64,000 bases of DNA from positions 4,340,001 through 4,404,000 of the forward strand of contig NZ_CP163518.1 in assembly GCF_041080625.1 (NCBI RefSeq), read 5' to 3'. The notes under the pieces were generated by a model. It had not been told where the DNA came from. It saw only the letters and a program-made list of their open reading frames with translations, and ran no database searches. Below are positions 16,722 through 27,771 of this stretch, in pieces (the first letter of the stretch is position 1; every line of letters begins with the position of its first letter). The DNA is from Streptomyces sp. CG1 (GTDB lineage: Bacteria > Actinomycetota > Actinomycetes > Streptomycetales > Streptomycetaceae). Position numbers and translations under genes: made by a program.

Positions 16722-17261
16722 CTACTCGCCAGCGGCGTCGGCGTCGGCGCCGGGAACGACACACGCCCCCTTGGCCCACCACTCCGGCAGCATCGCGATC
16801 GCCTCGTCGCCGAGCGGGTTCACACCGGGGCCGGCGGCCAGCGAGTGGGCCACCAGGACATGCAGGCACTTCACCCGGTCCGGCATACCTCCCGCGCTCG
16901 GAAACCCCGTCAGCTCCTCGATCTCGTCCCTCCGCCGGATGTAGTCCTCATGCGCGGAGCGATACGCGGCGGCCAGCTCCGGATCCGTCTGCAGCCGCTC
17001 GGTCATCTCCTTCATCACGCCGTTCGCCTCCAGCGTGCCGATCGCGGAGGACGCCTTCGGGCAGGTCAGGTAGTACAGCGTCGGGAAGGGCGTGCCGTCG
17101 GGCAGCCGCGGCGCGGTCTCCACGACGTCCGGCCGGCCGCAGGGGCAGCGGTGCGCGATGGCCCGCAGGCCCCGCGGCGGACGGCCGAGCTGCTGCTCGA
17201 AGGCCTCGACGTCGGCATCGGTGGGCTCGGTGCGCGGAGTGGGCGGCGGGGGCGTTTCCAT
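16722..17261 (-). CDS. DUF501 protein
   Basis: This 179-residue cytosolic protein has the conserved DUF501 features: an N-terminal Pro-rich lead, RPPRGLRAIAHRCPCGRPDVVET with a CxC pair, and FPTLYYLTCPKASSAIGTLEA. Those cysteines plus the later KCLHVLVAH could form a metal site. The last part ends with LPEWWAKGACV. In actinobacteria this gene regularly sits between the FtsB/DivIC-like gene and ppx, as here, 30 bp after the ftsB stop. The function is unknown. Confidence 0.88.
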   Translation of the reverse strand: METPPPPTPRTEPTDADVEAFEQQLGRPPRGLRAIAHRCPCGRPDVVETAPRLPDGTPFPTLYYLTCPKASSAIGTLEANGVMKEMTERLQTDPELAAAYRSAHEDYIRRRDEIEELTGFPSAGGMPDRVKCLHVLVAHSLAAGPGVNPLGDEAIAMLPEWWAKGACVVPGADADAAGE

Positions 17262-17291
17262 GACTGCTTCAGGTTGGCTTTCTATCGATTG

Positions 17292-17768
17292 CTACTGGTC
17301 GGAGGCGTCGGACTTGTCGACCCCGTCCCAGATGTTCGCGTACCAGGGCCGGTGGGCGGCCCTGAGGTCGTAGCGGGACTGCTTGGCCGTACCCGGGTCG
17401 ACGACGATGTACCCGGTCTCCCCGGGCATCACATAGTGCAGCCGGAGCCGGATCTGCTGCTCGGCGTAGGAGTCGTCCTGCCAGCGTGCCTTGAGGTCGC
17501 GCAGCTGCTCGACCCGCTTGCGGGCCTGCTCCTGCTGCCGCTGGAGGTCGGAGATCTGCGCGCGCTGGGTCACGTACTGCCGCATCGGGTAGGCGAGCGC
17601 GACGATCATCGAGCACAGCACCAGCGCGAGCAGGGCCGCCCGGCCGGTGAGCCGGGAGCGGCGGTCCTGCCGTTTGGTCTGCGAGCGGTAGACCCGGGCC
17701 GCCGTCTGCTCGCCGAGCAGCCGCAGCCTGGTCGCGGTGGAGAACCGGTCCCGGTCCTTCACGGCCAT
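17292..17768 (-). CDS. Septum formation initiator, FtsB/DivIC family
   Basis: This 158-residue bitopic protein belongs to the divisome FtsB/DivIC family, which links FtsL and FtsQ at the septum. A basic cytosolic N-terminus (~1-42) is followed by one TM helix (~43-61), a coiled coil (ISDLQRQQEQARKRVEQLRDLKARW) and the conserved DDSYAEQQIRLRLHYVMPGE. ATG 17768 follows GGGAGGCGGG. It lies 132 bp downstream of eno, the classical actinobacterial order. Two operator-like repeats and a long inverted repeat lie in that gap. Confidence 0.9.
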   Translation of the reverse strand: MAVKDRDRFSTATRLRLLGEQTAARVYRSQTKRQDRRSRLTGRAALLALVLCSMIVALAYPMRQYVTQRAQISDLQRQQEQARKRVEQLRDLKARWQDDSYAEQQIRLRLHYVMPGETGYIVVDPGTAKQSRYDLRAAHRPWYANIWDGVDKSDASDQ

Positions 17769-17785
17769 GTCCCGCCTCCCCTTGT

Positions 17786-17820
17786 CCTGTGCGCTGCACA
17801 TTCGTCCTGTGTACTGCACA
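17786..17820. repeat. Two tandem CCTGTGYRCTGCACA motifs upstream of ftsB
   Basis: CCTGTGCGCTGCACA (17786-17800) and CCTGTGTACTGCACA (17806-17820) are spaced exactly 20 bp apart. Each contains a TGTG-N5-CACA dyad. They sit 18-52 bp upstream of the ftsB start codon, where a repressor could act. Confidence 0.7.
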
Positions 17821-17824
17821 CGCG

Positions 17825-17869
17825 CGTACGTCCCCGCACACGGTACGGGACCGGGTACGGGGACGTACG
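17825..17869 (-). terminator. Inverted repeat after eno, possible terminator
   Basis: cgtacgtccccg (17825-17836) and cggggacgtacg (17858-17869) pair perfectly over 12 bp with a 21-nt loop. No T-run follows, so it may be a partial terminator or mRNA-stability hairpin between eno and ftsB. Confidence 0.5.
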
Positions 17870-17900
17870 TACGACTGGCTAAGCCTTACCCTCTACGGGC

Positions 17901-19229
<1,329 letters not shown>

Positions 19230-19393
19230 TTACGGCTGTGCCTTGCGACTAGAGCCTAACCGTCTCCGGGGCATCGGCCACCGACCGACCGCCCCGTGGA
19301 CGGAGAGGGACACGCAGACGGTACCCATTGTTCACCGACGGAACAAAGGGAGTCTGCGGTGATGCCGGACTGAAGAGTGGGGAAACGGGGCGC

Positions 19394-19446
19394 GAAACAA
19401 AAGACCCCGCCCCGGCGCGTACGGGGGAACACGCGCCGGGGCGGGG
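19394..19446 (-). terminator. Strong terminator downstream of rpfA
   Basis: ccccgccccggcgcgt (19405-19420) and acgcgccggggcgggg (19431-19446) form a perfect 16-bp stem. Read on the minus strand it is followed by TCTTTTGTTTCG, a T-rich tract. Confidence 0.9.
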
Positions 19447-19538
19447 AGCCCGTGGGGACGGGGGATGACCCTCACGGGGGCTTCAGGGTGGGGGGTGGCG
19501 ATGTGAGGGCGCTGTGGATCCGGCCGGAGCCGGATGTG

Positions 19539-20415
<877 letters not shown>

Positions 20416-20604
20416 GACGCGACGACTGTTCCCGGGCAACCGCTGGCAGGATTCGGCGTTACGGCTGCCGGGGCTCGTGGTGACGAGCGGTCCTGACCGT
20501 AGACAGGTGATCGAGGGAATTTCAAAGACGATCAGGGCTTCTGAGACTCATCCCACACTTTCGCCAAACCGGACATTAGGCGCGAAGCAGGGCGTCAACT
20601 CCCG

Positions 20605-21744
20605 CTATTCGGCGTCCGTTTCGCCCGTGACTTTCAGGGTCTGACCGGCGGTGATGTGGTTCGGGTCGGCGCCGATGACCGTCTTGTTGGCGGCATAGAG
20701 CGCGCGCCATCCGCCGTCGACACCAAGAGAGTCGGCGATGGAGGTGAGGGAGTCGCCCTCGCTGACGGTGTAGGTGTCCCGTTCACGGTCCGCGTGGCGT
20801 CCGGGCCGCGGGGCGTTCTGACCGTTTACCGCGCTTTCGTCCCCGCTTTCGTCCGCACTCCCACCACGGTGACGTCCGCCACTGCTGAGCGTGCCGGTGT
20901 CGACCAGGCTCCAAGAACCGCCGGACTGCTGGGAATTGTCCGACTCGTCCGCACCGGGGGTCGCCGTGGGCGAACTGTCGCCACCCTGTCGGCGCCCGTC
21001 GCCGGCCGAGCCGGACTTATCCCCCTTGTCGGACTTGGGGGTGCTCGCTCCGGTGGAGCCGTCGGTCGCCTCCGGAGTCCCGGTCGCGTCCTTGCCCGGG
21101 CCCGAACCGGGCGTCGGCGTGGCGCTCGCACTGGACGAGGAGGAGCCGGAGGCATCCGAACCGGGGGAGGCCGAACCAGAGGTGGAGCCGGAGCCGGGAC
21201 CGGAACCGGAGCTGGAGCCGGAACCGGAGCTGGAGCCGGAACTCGACCCGGTTGAGGACGAATCCGGCAGGCCGGACGAGTCGGAGCCGCCGGACGAGCC
21301 GGCCCCGTCACTCGAGCCACTCGACCCGCCGGAGCCGCTGACGCCGGGGTCCACATCGACCGAACCGGAGTGCGAGGTCAGACCGGCGGTCAGCGCGCAC
21401 ATGGCCCACGGCTTGGTGCCCTGGCCGGCGAGGATCTTCTCGGCGACGGCTATCTGCTGGGAACGGCTGGCCTGGTCGGCACTGTCGGCGTACTGCGTGC
21501 CGCCGTACTTGTCCCAGTCGTCCTGCGAGATCTGCAGGCCGCCGTAGTAGCCGTTTCCGCCGTTCGCGCTCCACGAGCCGCCGCTCTCGCACTCGGCGAC
21601 TTTGTCCCATGTGGTGCCGTCGGCCGCGCTGGCACTCGTGGCGCCGAGCAAGGGGATGGCGATGGCGGAGCCGGTCACTCCGGCCGCGACGAGGAGGGCC
21701 GGAGCCTGACGGGGGCGACGGTGTCGACCGTTCCCGGAGAGCAT
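20605..21744 (-). CDS. Resuscitation-promoting factor with long Ser/Gly linker and LysM
   Basis: This 379-residue secreted relative of the RpfA next to it has a signal peptide ending near SASAA (residue ~41), an Rpf transglycosylase domain (WDKVAECESGGSWSANGGNGYYGG, catalytic Glu53) and a C-terminal LysM (TYTVSEGDSLTSIADSLG...ITAGQTLKV). The middle ~150 residues are low complexity, SGSSSGSGS-like, then Asp/Lys-rich, a flexible wall-spanning tether. ATG 21744 follows GAAAGG. Unlike rpfA, its upstream region shows no riboswitch. It may correspond to the gene called rpfC in S. coelicolor, which I cannot verify here. Confidence 0.92.
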   Translation of the reverse strand: MLSGNGRHRRPRQAPALLVAAGVTGSAIAIPLLGATSASAADGTTWDKVAECESGGSWSANGGNGYYGGLQISQDDWDKYGGTQYADSADQASRSQQIAVAEKILAGQGTKPWAMCALTAGLTSHSGSVDVDPGVSGSGGSSGSSDGAGSSGGSDSSGLPDSSSTGSSSGSSSGSGSSSGSGPGSGSTSGSASPGSDASGSSSSSASATPTPGSGPGKDATGTPEATDGSTGASTPKSDKGDKSGSAGDGRRQGGDSSPTATPGADESDNSQQSGGSWSLVDTGTLSSGGRHRGGSADESGDESAVNGQNAPRPGRHADRERDTYTVSEGDSLTSIADSLGVDGGWRALYAANKTVIGADPNHITAGQTLKVTGETDAE

Positions 21745-21814
21745 GCGGATGCCTTTCGTGCGACAGCAGGACCGGCGCGGCGCCTTGGTGCGCGTCGCCA
21801 CGCTGATGGGTGAA

Positions 21815-21842
21815 CGTATAGGCAGACGATCACTTGTCACAA
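21815..21842 (-). promoter_or_regulatory. Candidate promoter of the second rpf gene
   Basis: On the minus strand TTGTGA (21842-21837) and TATACG (21820-21815) are spaced by 16 bp and would give a leader of about 60 nt. Dyad-like sequence (cttgtgacaag) overlaps the -35 box. Confidence 0.4.
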
Positions 21843-21894
21843 GTTCATGCCGCGCAGATCACGTGAAGATCACGGAGTCGGGTATCCTTCGTGT

Positions 21895-23226
21895 TCACCG
21901 TTCCACGGTTGTGCCGACGGCCGGGGTGAACTCCACGGGCAGGGTGCGCAGGCCTCGCATGATGAGCCCGCCGCGCCAGCGCAACTCGGCCGGATCGACA
22001 CCGAGCCGCAGGTCGGGCAGGCGGCCGAGCAGGGTGGCGAGCGCGGTCTGGCCCTCCAGCCGGGCGAGCGGCGCGCCGAGGCAGTAGTGGATGCCGTGGC
22101 CGTAGCCGAGGTGCTGGTTGTCACGCCGGGAGAGGTCCAGTACGTCCGGGTCGGCGAACCGCTCCGGATCCCGGTCCGCCGCCGCGAGCACCACGAGCAC
22201 CGGATCCCCGGGTGCGATGTCCTGCCCGCCGATGGTGAGCGGCTCGGTGGCGAACCGCCAGGTGGCCAGCTCCACCGGGCCGTCGTAGCGCAGGAGTTCC
22301 TCCACCCCCGTCTCCAGCAGGTCGCTCTCCCCGTCGGCCAGGGACCGCTGGAGCCGGGCGCGCTGCTCGGGGTGGGTGAGCAGGGCGTAGGTGCCGTTGC
22401 CGATGAGGTTGACGGTCGTCTCGAAGCCGGCGAACAGCAGGATGAACGCCATCGCGGCGGCCTCGTTCTCGGTGAGGTGCTCGCCGTGGTCGGAGGCGCG
22501 GATGAGGGCGGAGATGAGGTCCTCGCCCGGCGCGGGCTCGGCGGGCAGCGCCTCGCGCTTCTTGTGGATCAGCTCGGCGAGGTAGCCGCGCATCTTCTTC
22601 ACCGACCGCGCGACCCCGCCCCTGGGCCCTCCGCCGTGCCGGATCATCATGCCCGCCCAGTCCCGGAAGTCGTCCTGGTCCTCGCGCGGGACGCCGAGCA
22701 TGTCGCAGATGGCGTAGATGGGCAGCGGGAAGGCGAACTCATGGATGAGGTCGGCCGAGCCCCTCGCGGCGAACCGGTCGATGAGGTGGTCGGTCAGCTC
22801 CTGCACCCGGGGGGCGAACTCGGCGACCCGGCGCGGGGTGAACGCCTTGCTGACCAGCCGGCGCAGCCGGGTGTGGTCCGGCGGGTCGATGTTCAGCAGA
22901 TGCGTCATCAGCTCGGCCTTGCGCTCGCCGGGGATACCGGTCTTGCCCTTGGCGTGCGCGGGCTCGTCGTGATGCGCGGGATTCTTGCTCAGCCGCTGGT
23001 CCGCGAGCGCCTGCTTGGCATCGGCGTACCGGGTGACCAGCCACGCCTCGACCCCGCTGGGCAACCGCGTCCGGTGCACCGGCGCGTGCTCGCGCAGCCA
23101 GGCGTAGGCCGGGTAGGGGTCGGTGGCGAACTCCCAGGTGAAGAGGTCGGGGGCGGAGTCCGGGAGGGAGCCGGCGGCGGTCGGGGGGTGGTGCTGGTCG
23201 GTCACCCCCCGACGGTATCCGGACAC
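21895..23226 (-). CDS. Cytochrome P450 (CYP107-like)
   Basis: This ~443-residue soluble class I P450 has the I-helix FAGFETTVN, the K-helix ELLR, and the heme loop LGYGHGIHYCLGAPLARLEG with the axial Cys. GTG 23226 is 6 nt after GGGGGGA; GTGs at 23232 and 23205 are alternatives. Its position between the rpf genes and mazG matches the place of CYP107U1 in S. coelicolor as I remember it. That enzyme has been connected to morphological development. No ferredoxin gene is adjacent, so electrons come from elsewhere. The substrate cannot be inferred. Confidence 0.9.
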   Translation of the reverse strand: MSGYRRGVTDQHHPPTAAGSLPDSAPDLFTWEFATDPYPAYAWLREHAPVHRTRLPSGVEAWLVTRYADAKQALADQRLSKNPAHHDEPAHAKGKTGIPGERKAELMTHLLNIDPPDHTRLRRLVSKAFTPRRVAEFAPRVQELTDHLIDRFAARGSADLIHEFAFPLPIYAICDMLGVPREDQDDFRDWAGMMIRHGGGPRGGVARSVKKMRGYLAELIHKKREALPAEPAPGEDLISALIRASDHGEHLTENEAAAMAFILLFAGFETTVNLIGNGTYALLTHPEQRARLQRSLADGESDLLETGVEELLRYDGPVELATWRFATEPLTIGGQDIAPGDPVLVVLAAADRDPERFADPDVLDLSRRDNQHLGYGHGIHYCLGAPLARLEGQTALATLLGRLPDLRLGVDPAELRWRGGLIMRGLRTLPVEFTPAVGTTVER

Positions 23227-23330
23227 ACTCACTCCCCCCTTCTCCGGTACCGCGCTTTCTCCGGTACCGCGCCCTCGCCGCCCATCGGTGCTCGGCAGGC
23301 GGGAGTTCGGCGTCAGGGCTTAGGCCGGGC

Positions 23331-24338
23331 CTAGGCCTGTTCCGGTGTTCCGCTGTTCGTGCCCTCCGCCTGGCGTATCGCGTCCCGGTACACCCGTGCC
23401 GCCGCTCGGAGTGCGGCCTCCGGGTCGACTCCGGATGCCTCGGCGCGGACCGCCAGGGCGAGGAGGTCGTAGCCGACGTCCTCGCCTCGGGGCAGGGGGA
23501 CGTCCAGGCCCGCCGTGCGGGCGCGGGAGGCGAGCTTGGCGGCGAGGGCCAGGCCGGGCTGACCGAGCGGTACGCCCTCCGTGACCGAGGTGCGCCGCTT
23601 CTCCTCGGCCTTGGTGCGCAGCCAGTGCTCCTTGACGTCCTCCGGTGTCTCGGCCTTCTCGTCGCCGAAGACATGCGGGTGGCGGTGGACGAGCTTGGCG
23701 ACGATGCCGCCGGCCACGTCGTCGACGGAGAACGGGGCGTCCGGGTGCTCCTCGGCGATCCGGGAGTGGAAGACGACCTGGAGCAGGACGTCGCCCAGCT
23801 CTTCGCGCAGTTCCTCGCGGTCCCCGGCCTCGATCGCCTCGACCAGCTCGTAGGCCTCCTCGATGCCGTACTTGGCGAGGCCTTCGTGGGTCTGCCGGGA
23901 CGACCAGGGGCATTCGGCGCGGATGCGGTCCATGACCTGCACGAGGTCCAGCAGCCGGGCGCCGGGCAGGTCGTACGAGGCCGGCAGCAGCTCCAGCTCC
24001 GGCATCGAGACGCGGCCGGAGCCGGCCAGCCGGGCCAGGCCGTCGGTGAGCGCGGGCTCTCCCTCACCCGTGGCCACGACCACCACCGTCCGCCCGCCGG
24101 CGCAGGCGTCGACCAGCTCCTGCGCGGTGGGGGACACCTCCGCCACCGCTATCCCGGCCTCGCGCAGATACGGCAGCTGCGGATGCGCTCCGTCGGCGCA
24201 CAGCACGGCGTCGGCGGCGCGCAGGGCCTGCCAGGCGGGCCAGGACAGCAGGCCGGGGGCGACGCGGTGGCTGGTGGTGAGCAGGACGATGCGCCCGGGG
24301 CCGGCGGCAGGGGCGAGGTCGGAGCTGGATGCGTTCAC
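23331..24338 (-). CDS. mazG: MazG-family nucleoside triphosphate pyrophosphohydrolase
   Basis: This ~335-residue house-cleaning enzyme converts NTPs to NMP and PPi. The N-terminal half looks like a degenerate tetrapyrrole-methylase-like domain (GRIVLLTTSHRVAPGLLSW, VVVVATGEGEPALT). The C-terminal half is the MazG core, with CPWSSRQTHEGLAKYGIEEAYELVEAIE and EELREELGDVLLQVVFHSRIAEE carrying the metal-binding EExxE and ExxD pattern. GTG 24338 (VNASSSDL) is chosen; ribosome-site support is weak. It lies between the SurA-like lipoprotein gene (157 bp) and the P450 gene (104 bp), all on one strand. Confidence 0.9.
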   Translation of the reverse strand: MNASSSDLAPAAGPGRIVLLTTSHRVAPGLLSWPAWQALRAADAVLCADGAHPQLPYLREAGIAVAEVSPTAQELVDACAGGRTVVVVATGEGEPALTDGLARLAGSGRVSMPELELLPASYDLPGARLLDLVQVMDRIRAECPWSSRQTHEGLAKYGIEEAYELVEAIEAGDREELREELGDVLLQVVFHSRIAEEHPDAPFSVDDVAGGIVAKLVHRHPHVFGDEKAETPEDVKEHWLRTKAEEKRRTSVTEGVPLGQPGLALAAKLASRARTAGLDVPLPRGEDVGYDLLALAVRAEASGVDPEAALRAAARVYRDAIRQAEGTNSGTPEQA

Positions 24339-24495
24339 GATCCGAACGTAACCCACCGCGGGAGGGGACGGATTCAGTTATCCACAGGCAGGGGTGGAAC
24401 GTGTGATCGTATGACCGGAGCCTGCTCGGTCACCCCGGCCCGCGCCGAGCCGCCGTACCGGTCCGGCCCCGCGTCAAGCCGTCGCGGGCCCCGCG

Positions 24496-25152
24496 TCAGG
24501 CCGTCACCGGCTGGCCGCCCGCCGCCGACGTCGTGACCTCCCGCACCCAGGGCGTCTTGACGTCCACGCGGCTGCTCTTCTGCACGTCCCAGGCGCCGTA
24601 GCGCGGGTTGAGGTCGACGTGGAGCTCCTGGGATGCCTTGGACAGCGCCTTCCAGAAGGCGGGCTGACTGGTGTCGGTGCCGAGCTTCTTGGCCAGCTTC
24701 TGCGCCTCCAGCTGGAGCTGGAGGTTCTCGTCGAGGTGGGCGGGGGCGATGCCGTACTTCTGCAGCCAGGCCGTCTCGAGCCCCTTGGCGCCGCCGGCCT
24801 GCTGTTCCAGGTCCGTGCGCATCTGCTGGACCTCCTTGCGGGTGGCCGAGATGCCCGCGTCCTGGGCGGCACGGTGCAGCACCCGGTCGAGGACCATGTT
24901 GTGCAGGGTGTCGCGGGTGAGGCTGCTGGTGGAGGCGAGGACCTGCTGGTACTGGGTCTCGTCCGGCACCGCGGCCCGCTGTGCCCTGCGGATCTCGTCG
25001 ACCCGGCCCTCCAGCTGGGCGACGGTGATCCGCTGCCCTCCGACGACGGCCGCGGCGCCCGGGTGCGCGTCGCTTCCGCAGGCGGTCAGCAGGGGTGCCG
25101 CGGCGGCGATCGCGGCGGTGAGGACGAGCGCGGTGCGACGGCGGCGGTGCAA
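24496..25152 (-). CDS. SurA-N-like lipoprotein (putative folding factor)
   Basis: This 218-residue lipoprotein has a basic N-terminus (HRRRR), a hydrophobic core and the lipobox LTAC-G. The mature part (ITVAQLEGRVDEIRRAQ, NMVLDRVLHRAAQDAGISATRKEVQQMRTDLEQQ) resembles the SurA/PrsA N-terminal chaperone domain. No parvulin PPIase domain is evident, so it is likely a chaperone-like domain alone. The start is a TTG at 25152, strongly supported by GGAGGTTCCC directly upstream and by the otherwise missing signal sequence. It is first in line with mazG and the P450. Confidence 0.85.
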   Translation of the reverse strand: MHRRRRTALVLTAAIAAAAPLLTACGSDAHPGAAAVVGGQRITVAQLEGRVDEIRRAQRAAVPDETQYQQVLASTSSLTRDTLHNMVLDRVLHRAAQDAGISATRKEVQQMRTDLEQQAGGAKGLETAWLQKYGIAPAHLDENLQLQLEAQKLAKKLGTDTSQPAFWKALSKASQELHVDLNPRYGAWDVQKSSRVDVKTPWVREVTTSAAGGQPVTA

Positions 25153-25307
25153 GGGAACCTCCAAGGGGAGATTGTGCGACGGTGCACAAAGTCTTGCGGT
25201 GATCGATGGTAGGCAGTGGGCAGCCCGTGGCCAACCCATTCGACCAACGATTCGCATGCTCTTCGGGCACCGCCGCGACCCGGGAGGTCACCGGCCTGGC
25301 CGTCGGA

Positions 25308-26135
25308 TCAGCCGGTGACGGCCACCGGCGCGTCCCACGCGTCCCGGTCGACGGTGAGCGTGACCCCGCCGTACGTCTCCTTGCTGTTGACCATGTACTG
25401 ATGGCCGCGGCTGTGGTTCGTGAACTGGTTCGCCGCCCACGGCCAGTCCGCGGTCGTCGTGTTCTGCTTGTCCCACAGGGCGTACCAGAGGTTGCCCGGC
25501 AGGTCCGTCCTGTCCGTGGCCGTCGCGATGGCCTTGGCGCTGGAGCTGGAGAAGCCGTAGTAGCCGCTGCGGTACGTCTTCGCGCGCAGCCCCTTGTCGA
25601 AGGCGCGCACATACGTCAGCACGGCGTCGTCGCACGCCTTGTTCGTGACGTCGTACGCCTCCATGTCGAGGTAGACGGGGCTGCCCGCCTTCATGCCGAG
25701 CGCGGAGGCCTTGGCCACGGCGTCGGCGGCGTCCTTGGCACCGAGGGAGGCGGCCGTGGCCACGGTCAGCTTCTCCGGGCTGGAACCGGACTGGCAGGGC
25801 GGCTGGGCGCCTACGTAGATCGGGATGAGCTTCCAGCCGAGCGAGCTGACCGACTTCACCCAGGACGCGGTGAGGTTGGGCTGCGCGCAACCGCGGTTCT
25901 GGCCGCCCACGTAGACGGCGGCGGCGCCGTAGAAGCCGGTGTGCCAGGCCTTCATGGCCGGCAGCGAGGGCGCGCTGCAGGTATCGAACGCGCGGCCGGT
26001 GAAGGTCTTCTGCGCGGGCCACGTGGTGGCGGCCATGGAGGTCTGCGCGGCGATCCCGGCCCCCGCGACCACGGCGGCACCGGTCACCGCCCACGTGAGG
26101 TATCTGCGCTTCTTCGACTGCCGATGACCGGCCAT
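25308..26135 (-). CDS. Secreted DUF1906 (Rv2525c-like glycoside-hydrolase fold) protein
   Basis: The 275-residue product has a long basic n-region (GHRQSKKRRY) and a hydrophobic core ending in TSMAA, compatible with secretion by Sec or possibly Tat (no strict twin-Arg). The mature part starts FTGRAFDTCSAPSLPAMKAW. Its phrases (HTGFYGAAAVYVGGQNRGCAQPNLTASWV, SPVYLDMEAYD, GNLWYALWDKQN) are typical of the DUF1906 TIM-barrel, where Asp/Glu near YLDME would be catalytic if active. Relatives are thought to bind or cleave wall glycans. ATG 26135 follows AGGGGTGGGA. It is monocistronic. Confidence 0.87.
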   Translation of the reverse strand: MAGHRQSKKRRYLTWAVTGAAVVAGAGIAAQTSMAATTWPAQKTFTGRAFDTCSAPSLPAMKAWHTGFYGAAAVYVGGQNRGCAQPNLTASWVKSVSSLGWKLIPIYVGAQPPCQSGSSPEKLTVATAASLGAKDAADAVAKASALGMKAGSPVYLDMEAYDVTNKACDDAVLTYVRAFDKGLRAKTYRSGYYGFSSSSAKAIATATDRTDLPGNLWYALWDKQNTTTADWPWAANQFTNHSRGHQYMVNSKETYGGVTLTVDRDAWDAPVAVTG

Positions 26136-26235
26136 GAATCCCACCCCTTGGGTACGTCACCCTCTGCGCGGCGCCTGGCAGAGCGAGGACGCCCGGCGAC
26201 CGGCAAAACGAAGCGCAACGTATCAACCGCCCTCG

Positions 26236-27771
26236 CTACCCCCGCACCTGCCCCAGCCACTGCAGGGTGCGCCGGATCTCCATGGCCATCGGGTGGCCGG
26301 GGCCGTGCAGCCGCTCCACGTCCATCAGCAGCCGCGCGAGGGTGTCGTGCGCGGACCGCCGGTCGCCGACGGCGAGCAGGAGATGGCCGATGCGCCGCCG
26401 GACCTCGTGGGCGAGCTGCGGGTCGCCGGAGACGTACTGGTTCTCGTAGTACGGCAGCAGCGCGCGGTACTCGGCGAGCGCCGCCGCCGGTTCGCCGAGC
26501 TGCTCCAGGCACTGCGCGGCCTCGTAGCGGTAGCGCAGGGACTGCGGGTCGGCCTGGCCGGCCTCGGCGGCGCGTTCGTCGGCGAGCCGGCGCAGTTCGG
26601 GCAGCGCGCGCCGGTACTGGCCGTCGTCCATGAGCGTGGCCGCGTACTGCTTGCGCAGGGTGCGTACGACCGGGGAGTGCGCGCCATGCTGTTCGGCGGC
26701 GGCCGGCAGGATCGCGCCCAGGATGTCCACGGCCTGGGTGATGCGCCCCTCCCCCAGCAGCCGCTTGACCTCGTCCACGGCCGCGGCGACGTCGGGCTTC
26801 CCGGCCACGGGCGGCGCCGGCGTGACAGGGGCGGGCTGGGGCGCGGGGGTCAGCGCGCGGTCCGGCCAGGGGGCGTGCGGGCGCAGGAAGGGACGCGTGG
26901 GGTCCAAGGGCGCCCCTGTGGGCGTCCCGCGCGCGGGCAGGAGCGGCGCCAGGTCCTCGTACACCTCCTGCGCGGAGCCCGGACGGTGCTGCGGGTCCTT
27001 GGCGAGCAGGCGCAGCACGAGCCGCTCCAGCGCCTCGGGGACCTCGGGGCGGATCCGGCGCACGGGCAGCGGGGGCTCGTAGAGATGCCGGTGCAGCACA
27101 CCGAGCGCCGTGGAGCCCGCGAACGGCACGTCGCCGCTGAGCAGTTCGTGCATCAGCACACCGAGCGCGTACAGGTCGGTGTACGGGCCGACCGCGCCGC
27201 CCATCGCCTGCTCCGGCGCCATGTAGGCGGGCGAGCCGATCGGGGAACCGGTGTGTGTGAGCCGGGTGGTGTCGGTGTCCATGACGGAGGCCACGCCCAG
27301 GTCGAGCACGGTGACCGAGCCGTCCTGCTTCACCATCACGTTGCGCGGCTTGAGGTCGCGGTGCACGATCGGCACGGCGTGCACGGCGCTCAGCACGGCG
27401 CACAGTTGCGCGGCCACCGCGACCGCCCAAGGCCACGGGTACGGGGCGCGCTCGGCGAGATGGCCGGCGAGGTCGGCGCCGTCGACGTACTGCATGACGA
27501 GGAACAGTTCCTCGCCCTCGCTGCCCGCGTCGTGCACGGTCACCAGACCGGGGTGATCCACCTGCGCGGTCACCCGGCACTCGCGCAGGAAGCGGCGGCG
27601 CAGCTCGTCCGCCTCCTGGCCCGCCACCTTGTCGGGGCGCAGCAGCTTCACCGCCACGCGCCGGTCCAGCCGCCGGTCGTACGCCGTCCACACCTGGCCC
27701 ATGCCGCCCTGTCCGATGAGCGTGGACAGTTCGTACCGGCCGGCGACGACACGTCCTGTCGCCACGCTCAC
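26236..27771 (-). CDS. Serine/threonine protein kinase with TPR-like C-terminus
   Basis: This 511-residue PASTA-less Hanks-type kinase has the glycine loop [14 protein letters not shown] (Lys42), catalytic HRDLKPRN, and APEQ. The metal motif reads DLG instead of DFG (VLDLGVASV), a common actinobacterial variant. After a Pro-rich linker (~300-345) the C-terminal ~165 residues form TPR-like repeats ([48 protein letters not shown]). No TM helix is visible, so it is cytosolic. The GTG start overlaps the stop of the upstream membrane protein gene (GTGA), implying joint expression; GTG 27765 is an alternative. Confidence 0.92.
   Translation of the reverse strand: MSVATGRVVAGRYELSTLIGQGGMGQVWTAYDRRLDRRVAVKLLRPDKVAGQEADELRRRFLRECRVTAQVDHPGLVTVHDAGSEGEELFLVMQYVDGADLAGHLAERAPYPWPWAVAVAAQLCAVLSAVHAVPIVHRDLKPRNVMVKQDGSVTVLDLGVASVMDTDTTRLTHTGSPIGSPAYMAPEQAMGGAVGPYTDLYALGVLMHELLSGDVPFAGSTALGVLHRHLYEPPLPVRRIRPEVPEALERLVLRLLAKDPQHRPGSAQEVYEDLAPLLPARGTPTGAPLDPTRPFLRPHAPWPDRALTPAPQPAPVTPAPPVAGKPDVAAAVDEVKRLLGEGRITQAVDILGAILPAAAEQHGAHSPVVRTLRKQYAATLMDDGQYRRALPELRRLADERAAEAGQADPQSLRYRYEAAQCLEQLGEPAAALAEYRALLPYYENQYVSGDPQLAHEVRRRIGHLLLAVGDRRSAHDTLARLLMDVERLHGPGHPMAMEIRRTLQWLGQVRG

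Noticed and set aside
21745..21900. A second c-di-AMP riboswitch before the other rpf gene
   Set aside because: None of the conserved ydaO segments is seen; the leader is too short (about 60 nt from the candidate promoter).
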